DNA of 5,251 nucleotides. It comes from Candidatus Bathyarchaeota archaeon. GTDB lineage: Archaea; Thermoproteota; Bathyarchaeia; Bathyarchaeales; SOJC01. A model generated the notes under the pieces. It had not been told where the DNA came from. It worked only from the letters and a program-made list of their open reading frames with translations, and did not search any database. The stretch is from positions 1 to 5,251 of the forward strand of contig JAUWDF010000072.1 in NCBI GenBank assembly GCA_030608925.1. The letters run 5' to 3'. Of this stretch, positions 1-5,251 are shown piece after piece (position 1 is the first letter of the stretch; each line of letters starts with the position of its first letter). Made by a program: the position numbers and the translations under genes.

Positions 1-1113
1 TGCAGCAGCATATCTATCTCTCACTTGGTTAAACACGCTTGCCATCGCAACTGTATTATAGGCACCCTGAATCCAGGAAGGAAGCGCACGTGTTGAGGTC
101 TGGTAGGATGAAGGATAAAGTCCATAGTAGTTCGAGTAGTAGAATGCTTCTGTCGTAAATGATACAATCCCTGGACTTCCCGTTATCCATGGATCATCAT
201 AGTTGTATGAGGGATTATTTTCTACATCTAAGCCTTTGAGAAATGAGTCAAGTCCCCCGGGTCCCACGCGTATCATTCCATAAATGCCCCAACTATTGTC
301 ATCTCCAGAAAATTTCTCGGTGTTACTCACGTAATAGAACGGGTATCCCACGATGCTTACCCACGTCCAATTGTAGAGATTGACTCTTTTACCGAGTTCA
401 TAGCAGTATTCTGCATAGGAGTCTTGAGAATATGCATCAGCGTAAGCTGAAGGGATTGGGACTGCTTCTCCAAAACTATTGACTACTATGGCATTTGTGA
501 CGTTTTCATTAGGATTACCGGAGATTTCGTTCCCGTCAAGAAGACTCTCAAAGTCTGTTGTGTTTTGAACCATTACTGTCGTGTTGAAGTATGGAGATAT
601 CAGATTCTGTAAATCAGTAGCAAGACTTTGACCTGTGTATCCTGTGATCCACCATCCATTAGCGTCGCTGCAGTTGAGTATATATAGTGTTCCAGAAATT
701 TTCTGTGGTGTAACTGTGAAAGTCACATTAGGAGATGTGGCGAGATATGTGGATGCTTCAGAATCGGTTCCAAATCCACTTCCACTATTTGAGATTGAGT
801 AAAACTCTCTGTATGTTGTGATACCTCCAGTTTCAATCATATCATAAACTGTGAGGTTGTAAATCATATTTGGCGGTAAGCTTGAAGATAGAGCAATTTC
901 TAAGTGAGTCCACGCGAGGTCAGTTGGGGCTTTGAAAACGGTTTCACTTAACACTTCATCCTTGTCGAGAATCCGAAGCGTTGTGAGAGCAAGTTGACGA
1001 AGGTTTGGAGACGCAATCTGTTTTGGAGACGGTAAGACTGCGAAAAACATGGTTGCCACGAATGCGACTGCCAGTATGAAAATGACAATTGAAATCTCAA
1101 TAGTTCGTAGCAT
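1..1113 (-). CDS. Membrane-anchored exported protein with Rossmann/GATase1-like ectodomain, partial (3' end outside window)
   Basis: I do not recognise a named family. The frame is open from the ATG at 1113 to the window edge with no stop, giving 371 residues exactly to base 1. The N-terminus MLRTIEISIVIF leads into one hydrophobic helix (about 7-27), followed by a stalk-like helix (LRQLALTTLRILDKDEVLSE, 38-57). Residues 58-138 include LSSSLPPNMIYNLTVYD and a Ser/Gly-rich stretch. Residues 140-262 alternate strand and helix: GTLYILNCS, TGQSLATDLQNLISPYF, TTVMVQN, NAIVVNSFGEAVPIP, SYAEYCYELGKRVNLYN, WVSIVGYPFYYVSN. This resembles a class I glutamine amidotransferase/ThuA-like fold, but no GxCxG nucleophile elbow is visible, so a binding or structural role is more likely than catalysis. 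There are seven sequons (N86, N129, N147, N177, N184, N204, N248). The region after 300 is Tyr-rich. The start lies 3 bases after the preceding stop, with GGTGG upstream. A role as a surface component of the pilus-like system is inferred from context. Confidence 0.78.
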   Translation of the reverse strand, partial: MLRTIEISIVIFILAVAFVATMFFAVLPSPKQIASPNLRQLALTTLRILDKDEVLSETVFKAPTDLAWTHLEIALSSSLPPNMIYNLTVYDMIETGGITTYREFYSISNSGSGFGTDSEASTYLATSPNVTFTVTPQKISGTLYILNCSDANGWWITGYTGQSLATDLQNLISPYFNTTVMVQNTTDFESLLDGNEISGNPNENVTNAIVVNSFGEAVPIPSAYADAYSQDSYAEYCYELGKRVNLYNWTWVSIVGYPFYYVSNTEKFSGDDNSWGIYGMIRVGPGGLDSFLKGLDVENNPSYNYDDPWITGSPGIVSFTTEAFYYSNYYGLYPSSYQTSTRALPSWIQGAYNTVAMASVFNQVRDRYAAA

Positions 1114-1116
1114 CTT

Positions 1117-2337
1117 CTAGAACCACCCAGTTGGGTTCATAATTTGATAGCCTTGCAGACTCCAACATGTAATTTTCGCTTGATAGGATAATTGGTCGAT
1201 ACTGACTTGTCTCAAGTCAGTAGAGGCCCAGACATTGCCGAAGGGATTATCACCAAACAATGTGGAGACAGCTAGACTACCAATACCCCAAGGCATGATA
1301 GTCATACCTATATCATTTCCAGATCGGTAAGTCACCAGCATGAATCCTGGATAACCAACGGGAAGCTTTGTTATCTCGTAGTTTTTACTTCCATAGTTAA
1401 GGCCTCCAGTGGAATTTGCGATAGGCCACACCTGAAATTCAAAATCTTCTGTTAACATAAAGAATGTAGCGTTGTACTTGTAATCAGGTACGGGAGTTCC
1501 TTGATCGCTGACATCCCAGCTGTGGGCAAGATATACTTTTCCTTCTACATGATCTACGACAAATGGCATAACCCCAGCACCTTGGGTAAAAGTCCGATGT
1601 GTGTGACGACCTAGACCAATAAGTCCACCAAGATTTGCATAAACCATGATTGTGTATGTCTCTGTTTCCCCGTCGAAGGTGAAATTCAGATATCCTATTC
1701 CCGCTGAATCAGTCTGAACTGTGCCAGTGAGTAGTTCTAACGAGGCATATTGGCCTGTTTTATAGGATCGGTAAAGGTAGTAGCCTAGAGTAGCTCCACC
1801 TAGAGAACCACCTGGTCCGCTAACCTCCACCCTAAGAACCAGGGGGTCTAATTGATACTCAGATATCGACACCTCTACTATTGGAACGATGCTAAGCTGG
1901 AAACCATAGGTTCCATTTACCCCCATAAGTCGAGAGGCTGTGTCATAATCTATCGAATCACTTACTGGGAGGAACAGGAAACCATTGGTACCTAAGGTAA
2001 TATTATTGTACCATTTCCCGGAATCACGGGGATATTCAACTCTCTCTGATAATGACATTAACCTCATGAGAGCAAAGGAGCTAAGCGTGTAACCAGCTGC
2101 ACCAGGTTGTTGGAGCCCGAAACAAGATAAGGTTTCATTTGTCTCTCCCCAATTATATGGATAACCAGGAGTCAACAGAATGCTATCTAAAAGGTCGCCT
2201 GCCTTAATTGCAATGTGTCTGTTTTGTTGGTACATAATCGCTGCTTCCATCGTTTGTGCAAAAAGACCAGTGAAAAGTATTATCGCAGCTATGAAAGTCA
2301 TAGTCGCAACCATATGATCAATAGTTACACCGGTCAT
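1117..2337 (-). CDS. Membrane-anchored exported protein with large beta-rich ectodomain, pilin-cluster associated (406 aa)
   Basis: I do not recognise a named family. A short N-terminus (MTGVTIDHM) leads into one hydrophobic helix (about 10-30, VATMTFIAAIILFTGLFAQT). A pilin-stalk-like helix follows (EAAIMYQQNRHIAIKAGDLL), then LLTPGYPYNWGE (54-65), a motif of the kind seen in archaeal pilin-cluster proteins. The rest is mainly beta-prone. Residues 150-250 (LVLRVEVSGPGGSLGGATLG, then GTVQTDSAGIGYLNFTFDG and YTIMVYANLGGLIGLG) look like an Ig-like or carboxypeptidase-regulatory beta-sandwich. Residues 255-350 form a second beta region (KVYLAHSWDV, FEFQVWPIAN, PGFMLVTYRSG). Six sequons (N67, N112, N141, N218, N289, N308) and two cysteines (C72, C391) fit an outside location, with a possible disulfide. 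There is no second membrane segment at the C-terminus. It starts 13 bases after the previous stop with GAGG 8 bases upstream. A role as a large minor pilin, tip protein or adhesin is inferred from context. Confidence 0.8.
   Translation of the reverse strand: MTGVTIDHMVATMTFIAAIILFTGLFAQTMEAAIMYQQNRHIAIKAGDLLDSILLTPGYPYNWGETNETLSCFGLQQPGAAGYTLSSFALMRLMSLSERVEYPRDSGKWYNNITLGTNGFLFLPVSDSIDYDTASRLMGVNGTYGFQLSIVPIVEVSISEYQLDPLVLRVEVSGPGGSLGGATLGYYLYRSYKTGQYASLELLTGTVQTDSAGIGYLNFTFDGETETYTIMVYANLGGLIGLGRHTHRTFTQGAGVMPFVVDHVEGKVYLAHSWDVSDQGTPVPDYKYNATFFMLTEDFEFQVWPIANSTGGLNYGSKNYEITKLPVGYPGFMLVTYRSGNDIGMTIMPWGIGSLAVSTLFGDNPFGNVWASTDLRQVSIDQLSYQAKITCWSLQGYQIMNPTGWF
1120..1138 (-). repeat. Inverted repeat at a gene junction (possible mRNA hairpin)
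   Basis: In the minus-strand transcript GAACC (1138-1134) can pair with GGTTC (1124-1120) across a 9-base loop. Alternatively, CCC (1135-1133) can pair with GGG (1128-1126). Either form would occlude part of the GGTGG site for the last gene. The repeat lies within the end of the 406-residue coding region and may be chance. No U-tract follows, so it is not a terminator. Confidence 0.3.
1123..1127 (-). promoter_or_regulatory. Shine-Dalgarno-like GGTGG before the last gene
   Basis: GGTGG lies 9 bases before the ATG at 1113-1111, inside the final codons (Gly-Trp-Phe) of the preceding gene. GGTG pairs with the archaeal 16S tail consensus complement GGAGGTGA. It is partly inside an inverted repeat (1120-1138). 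Confidence 0.5.
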
Positions 2338-2345
2338 TTTTCAAT

Positions 2346-2349
2346 CCTC
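2346..2349 (-). promoter_or_regulatory. Shine-Dalgarno site (GAGG) before the 406-residue gene
   Basis: GAGG lies 8 bases before the ATG at 2337-2335. It overlaps the second of the two tandem stop codons (TAATGAGG) that end the preceding gene, so a terminating ribosome would sit on or beside it. This supports both the chosen start and coupled translation. Confidence 0.7.
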
Positions 2350-2350
2350 A

Positions 2351-2815
2351 TTATCCAAACGAGAAGCTCAAAGTGTCATTCGAGAACTTTTGAACTTGTA
2401 TGCTTGCACTTGTAGAATCACTAACGAAGGTTGTTTGTTCCCACAGCACATTGGGACCTAATGTCACTCTGGTAGTGACCGCGATATCAGTTCCCATTAA
2501 AGCAAGATGCAAATCAACTAGAGTCGTATTCCCGATTCTTGTATCGGATGCTGTGACGATATAGGGAATTGACTCAATAAAGGGTGGAACATTTGTCGTT
2601 TGAGTGGTGGTCCCAGCTGCGATTTCTTCACGGTCCAGAGAGAAATAAAGTTGTTGAATTGTAGTGCCCATGTGACTTGCAACGTCTTGCAGTGCTGTTT
2701 CCCTTCTTTTGACGACCCAGACATCCATCATCCACCCAGTAGCCACTGGGATGAGAATGACTTGCACCAAAAGAACTGGCACCATTATTGTATATTCCAT
2801 ACTTATGTGTGGCAT
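2351..2815 (-). CDS. Short pilin-like protein with TadE-like N-terminal motif (154 aa)
   Basis: This is a small singly anchored exported protein, probably a pseudopilin or minor subunit of the same machine. Its N-terminus (MPHISMEYTIMVPVLLVQVI) has almost no charged leader. Glu7 sits before the hydrophobic helix (about 8-28) and Pro13 falls exactly six residues after that Glu, the E-aromatic-x-x-x-x-P arrangement typical of bacterial TadE/TadF pseudopilins. After the helix comes a basic spot (VVKRRE, 34-39), an amphipathic helix (TALQDVASHMGTTIQQLYF), a Thr-rich linker (69-74), and a beta-rich tail with sequons at N96 and N146. There are no cysteines. The ATG at 2815 is chosen over the TTG at 2824 because of GAGG spacing. 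Translation ends in tandem in-frame stops, TAA then TGA (2353-2348). A TadE homology is inferred from the motif only; it may equally be an archaeal pilin of an unnamed family. A class III KG cleavage site is not visible. Confidence 0.75.
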   Translation of the reverse strand: MPHISMEYTIMVPVLLVQVILIPVATGWMMDVWVVKRRETALQDVASHMGTTIQQLYFSLDREEIAAGTTTQTTNVPPFIESIPYIVTASDTRIGNTTLVDLHLALMGTDIAVTTRVTLGPNVLWEQTTFVSDSTSASIQVQKFSNDTLSFSFG

Positions 2816-2825
2816 TTCGACCAAA

Positions 2826-2829
2826 CCTC
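2826..2829 (-). promoter_or_regulatory. Shine-Dalgarno site (GAGG) favouring the ATG at 2815
   Basis: GAGG on the minus strand lies 10 bases before the ATG at 2815-2813, but only 1 base before the in-frame TTG at 2824-2822. The TTG is therefore an unlikely start, and the shorter 154-residue product is preferred. The site lies in the 22-base gap after the preceding prepilin gene. Confidence 0.6.
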
Positions 2830-2837
2830 ATGCTTTT

Positions 2838-3674
2838 CTAAAGGTGTACCCCCAATGCTACATCGACTTCGCCAGTGTAAAGCTCAAGTATCGTTTCGTC
2901 GGGTAAGTCTATTGTTTCTTCAGCAAGTGGAAACTGGAAGAAAAAATTGTCGAATTCATCAAGGGGAAAAGTGACCTTAATCTTAATGCCTGTCACAGTC
3001 TCACTGATCCTGGAAACAGACTGTCCAGTCAAAGTTATTGAGTCAGAGTGCTTTGGAGCTTCTCCCTCCAAAAGAATTGGCAAGTATAGTCGGACATAAT
3101 TCGCAGTGCTTAGGCTCACGTTTACCATTCTTATGATTGGTGCAACTACAACCCTTAGAAAACTACCATCTGTCATTGGAAGCTTCTCAACTGCAAAAAT
3201 CCTAGCTAGAGGAGCTGACGCTCCCCCTATTAGAAATGTATCATCAGATGCGGGGTGAATAAGCTCGAAATAATTATATCCAACAGAGTAGTGTTCTACT
3301 GGCATGTTGTAGCAAACAATACCTGTTGTCGTGGAGTAGAGTTTCCTGTATCCTGGCCCATCTGTTTTTACATATACAGTGTAGTTTAATGCCTGTTTAA
3401 AGGAAACATCACCATATCTACCGGAATACCGTACTGTTTCAGTTTGCCCGATTACCCATGCCACGTCGTCTACTTGTAGACCCAAAGTCTGGCTGAATTG
3501 CCTGGCTGAGTTGAATTCACTTTCCGCTATTCTCAGAAACAGAACATTTGTCGCAAAGGATAATGCGACCGAGATTAATGCTACCATAACCCCAGTCACA
3601 ATGACTGCTGAAATAGCAGGACTTGTTCCTTTTTTGCCTCTACGCGGGTTCCTCAGCTTTACAGCCATTTCCAC
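2838..3674 (-). CDS. Archaeal prepilin-like protein with class III signal peptide (278 aa)
   Basis: This is a probable subunit of the filament built by the upstream platform protein. The N-terminus is basic (RNPRRGKKG, residues 8-16) and is followed by TSPAISAVI and a hydrophobic helix at about 21-47. That matches archaeal prepilins processed by a PibD/FlaK/EppA-type peptidase, with cleavage inferred after Gly16. The helix continues as an amphipathic stretch (SEFNSARQFSQTLGLQVDD). Next come a conserved-looking block, VAWVIGQTETVRYSGRYGDV (72-90), and a beta-rich ectodomain with a strand-like C-terminus. There are two sequons (N97, N185) and one cysteine (C121). At 278 residues it is about twice the length of a typical archaeal major pilin, so a minor or specialised pilin is more likely. 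The GTG start is chosen because AGGAG sits 8 bases upstream; the alternative is ATG at 3668. The gap after the platform stop is 11 bases. The pilin-like N-terminus is clear; the filament type and role are inferred. Confidence 0.82.
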   Translation of the reverse strand: MEMAVKLRNPRRGKKGTSPAISAVIVTGVMVALISVALSFATNVLFLRIAESEFNSARQFSQTLGLQVDDVAWVIGQTETVRYSGRYGDVSFKQALNYTVYVKTDGPGYRKLYSTTTGIVCYNMPVEHYSVGYNYFELIHPASDDTFLIGGASAPLARIFAVEKLPMTDGSFLRVVVAPIIRMVNVSLSTANYVRLYLPILLEGEAPKHSDSITLTGQSVSRISETVTGIKIKVTFPLDEFDNFFFQFPLAEETIDLPDETILELYTGEVDVALGVHL

Positions 3675-3682
3675 AATGTCCG

Positions 3683-3687
3683 CTCCT
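3683..3687 (-). promoter_or_regulatory. Shine-Dalgarno site (AGGAG) deciding a GTG start
   Basis: On the minus strand AGGAG lies 8 bases before the GTG at 3674-3672 and 14 bases before the ATG at 3668-3666. The spacing therefore favours GTG as the start of the 278-residue prepilin gene. The site shares bases with the TAG stop (3686-3688) of the platform gene, which suggests that translation of the two genes is coupled. Confidence 0.7.
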
Positions 3688-5251
3688 AGAAGTTTATCAA
3701 AGATGGAGCAACCTTTGAGGCAACTATAGCAAGTAGTGTCAATAAGGCTGAATGTTTGAAACCTGCTGCGATTGATTCTTCGCTTATTTTTCCTCCTACA
3801 AGACCGATTAAATAACTGTGAATTATGACTGATGTTGAGAATATTATCATCAGAGCATCCAAGTCCATTGCACCTGTAGAAGATCCAGGGCCAGCAAGGC
3901 CAACTGTTTTTGTTGTAAAAGTTAACATCATTATAGTGGTAGATACTAGCATGAGCGCTGCGAAGTAGGGCATCATTATGTATGGTTTAACAGCCATTTT
4001 CTTCTCTTTCTCCACTTGTTGGGTCGTTGTGCAGAATTTTGCAAGAGATTCGATCATCGCTATCGTGCCACCACCTACGTCCACTGTCTCGACAAGAAGA
4101 AACATCACGATTTGGGTTGCCCAGCTCTTAGTGCGCTTCATAAAGTCTAAGAAAACTTTCCGTAGAGAAATTCCCCAGGAGAGTTCAGCAGTTATTTTTT
4201 TCAAATGCTTGCTGAAACTGCCGTATTCTCGATTTGATAGAGTTTCAATACATTTTTCAGGTGCTAAGCCAGTTTTTCTGGTTTCTGTAAGATCTTGAAG
4301 AAAGAGGGTGACTCCTTTTTCAGTGCTTGCCTTTTCCGCGGAAGTTCTCAGTTGGATAATAGCTGGTGGCGCGGAAGTTATTATCAACGAAATTGCGACA
4401 GCTGTTGGTAAGTCTATTATGGTGGGTAATGGAGCTAGAAAGGGTATTGGTGCAATGCCCAAGAAGTTTGTGAGAACCATTAGAACAGCTACTGCGATTA
4501 TGGAACAGATTCCGAAAGCTTTGTATGGTCTCCATTCTGTAATTGGAGTTTTCGGTTGCATCCCATGTGCGAGGTAGATGAATACAAAAGAGAGGAGTGG
4601 TGTGAAGACATATGTATAAAGAATTATCCCTGAGTATGAGCTCATCCCAGTGCTGTAAATTGACTCGACGCTGAAGAGAATGTAGAAACAGAGAGACATG
4701 AGAACCATGATTATGATGAATGATTCCAAGAGCATTCCTAGTCGTTCTGCGGCTGCTCGAACTCTTGCAGCTCTCGTTTTGAATAGTTCAGCAGCTTTTG
4801 TTTCTAAAAAGCTTGTGATGTCACCGCCTATGATTACTGTAGATGCGTAACCTCCAACAAACTCTCGGTATATGTCCAGTGGGTTTTCCTTTGCTGATTT
4901 TTGCATTGCGGACAGTGGGTCTACTCCGAATATCTCTACATCTCTAATGAGATTCTTTGCCTCTTCACGCATACAAGGCATCAAATCCGCTTCTCCAAGT
5001 CTTTTAAAGCTTGTATAAGGCGGGATTCCCCCTGATGCCATAACTGCTACATAGGTTGCTGCAAAGGGCATCTCCCTTTCTAATCGTGTTGATCTTTCGC
5101 TGGCTTTGGACATAGGGATCAGGATAAAAATAATCATTACAAAGACAGGTGTTGGTATTAAGAATACAAGAGGAAAAAACTGGTACAAATAGATAAGAAT
5201 AATCGCAACTACTGTAACTGGAAGAGAAAGAAACGCAGCAAAGAACATTAT
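3686..5251 (-). CDS. Archaeal FlaJ/TadC-family type IV pilus membrane platform protein (T2SF domain, duplicated), 5' end possibly outside window
   Basis: This is the inner-membrane platform protein of a type IV pilus/Tad/archaellum-like machine, which is known in the family to couple a secretion ATPase to filament assembly. Counting from the first in-window Met (codon 5248-5246), 520 residues are visible. About nine hydrophobic segments lie near 5-27, 29-46, 171-195, 206-228, 244-266, 276-299, 423-445, 461-484 and 497-515. Two cytoplasmic helical T2SF domains lie near 55-170 (ASGGIPPYTSFKRL, then VGGYASTVIIGGDITSFL) and 308-422 (FLQDLTETRKTG, AELSWGISLRKVFLDF, ETVDVGGGTIAMIE). This duplicated plan with about nine helices matches archaeal FlaJ/TadC/UpsF-type proteins. 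No N-glycosylation sequon occurs in it. The codon before the Met (ATA) is in frame with no stop up to the window edge, and homologs often have extra cytoplasmic N-terminal sequence, so the true start may lie beyond 5251. The partner ATPase gene would be expected there. The stop is TAG. Family assignment is confident; whether it serves pili, Tad-like filaments or secretion is not decided. Confidence 0.9.
   Translation of the reverse strand: MMFFAAFLSLPVTVVAIILIYLYQFFPLVFLIPTPVFVMIIFILIPMSKASERSTRLEREMPFAATYVAVMASGGIPPYTSFKRLGEADLMPCMREEAKNLIRDVEIFGVDPLSAMQKSAKENPLDIYREFVGGYASTVIIGGDITSFLETKAAELFKTRAARVRAAAERLGMLLESFIIIMVLMSLCFYILFSVESIYSTGMSSYSGIILYTYVFTPLLSFVFIYLAHGMQPKTPITEWRPYKAFGICSIIAVAVLMVLTNFLGIAPIPFLAPLPTIIDLPTAVAISLIITSAPPAIIQLRTSAEKASTEKGVTLFLQDLTETRKTGLAPEKCIETLSNREYGSFSKHLKKITAELSWGISLRKVFLDFMKRTKSWATQIVMFLLVETVDVGGGTIAMIESLAKFCTTTQQVEKEKKMAVKPYIMMPYFAALMLVSTTIMMLTFTTKTVGLAGPGSSTGAMDLDALMIIFSTSVIIHSYLIGLVGGKISEESIAAGFKHSALLTLLAIVASKVAPSLINF

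Noticed and set aside
1..1113. Catalytic glutamine amidotransferase or peptidase activity for the partial protein
   Set aside because: No GxCxG nucleophile elbow or convincing Cys-His-Glu set is visible in the Rossmann-like region, so enzymatic function is not claimed.
2816..2824. TTG start at 2824 adding three residues to the short pilin-like protein
   Set aside because: GAGG ends only one base before the TTG, too close to serve it, whereas the ATG at 2815 has a 10-base spacing.
2628..2831. Minus-strand ATG at 2831 in another frame, starting on the GAGG site
   Set aside because: It overlaps the TadE-like gene in a different frame, gives a product without a coherent helix or domain, and would have no SD site of its own.
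2600..2974. Plus-strand open frame of 124 codons
   Set aside because: It lies opposite two well-supported minus-strand genes, crosses their junction, is rich in Cys and His without any domain pattern, and has no context. It is read as an antisense shadow.
3978..4577. Two plus-strand open frames (3978-4298 and 4308-4577) opposite the platform gene
   Set aside because: They mirror the hydrophobic T2SF coding region. Their hydrophobic stretches arise from the complementary codons, and no start signal or family pattern is visible.
1..5251. CRISPR arrays, tRNA or rRNA genes, insertion sequences and promoters
   Set aside because: No spaced direct repeats, tRNA-like cloverleaf segments, transposase-like coding or terminal inverted repeats were seen. 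The gaps between genes are at most 22 bases, leaving no room for a separate intergenic promoter.

Overview
This window looks like part of an archaeal genome. It carries one tightly packed gene block, entirely on the minus strand, so transcription runs from position 5251 towards position 1. The archaeal reading rests on three things. There is a FlaJ/TadC-type membrane platform protein with two T2SF domains. There is a prepilin with an archaeal class III signal peptide (KKG followed by TSPAISAVI). There are many N-glycosylation sequons in the exported proteins but none in the platform protein. Base composition is moderate by eye. The lineage cannot be fixed from the sequence; an uncultivated Asgard-type or Bathyarchaeia-type archaeon is a guess from the style of the proteins.

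In order of transcription: (1) 3686-5251, the platform protein, whose frame is open at the right edge so its N-terminus may lie outside; (2) 2838-3674, a 278-residue prepilin-like protein; (3) 2351-2815, a short protein with a TadE-like N-terminal motif; (4) 1117-2337, a 406-residue protein with one N-terminal membrane anchor and a large beta-rich outer domain; (5) 1-1113, a further anchored protein, 371 residues visible and running off the left edge, whose outer part looks like a Rossmann/GATase1-like fold. The gaps between genes are 11, 22, 13 and 3 bases. Each downstream gene has a Shine-Dalgarno-like site, usually touching or overlapping the stop codon of the gene before it. This is the layout of a single operon with coupled translation.

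The joint reading is a type IV pilus or Tad-like surface filament (or pseudopilus secretion) system. The platform protein would work with a cytoplasmic secretion ATPase (expected upstream, beyond 5251, but not seen) to assemble or export the pilin-like subunits. The unusual part is four different, mostly large, singly anchored exported proteins directly behind the platform gene. They look more like tip, adhesin or minor-pilin components than one small major pilin. No RNA gene, CRISPR array, mobile element, internal promoter or intergenic region longer than 22 bases is visible, and the plus strand holds nothing credible.
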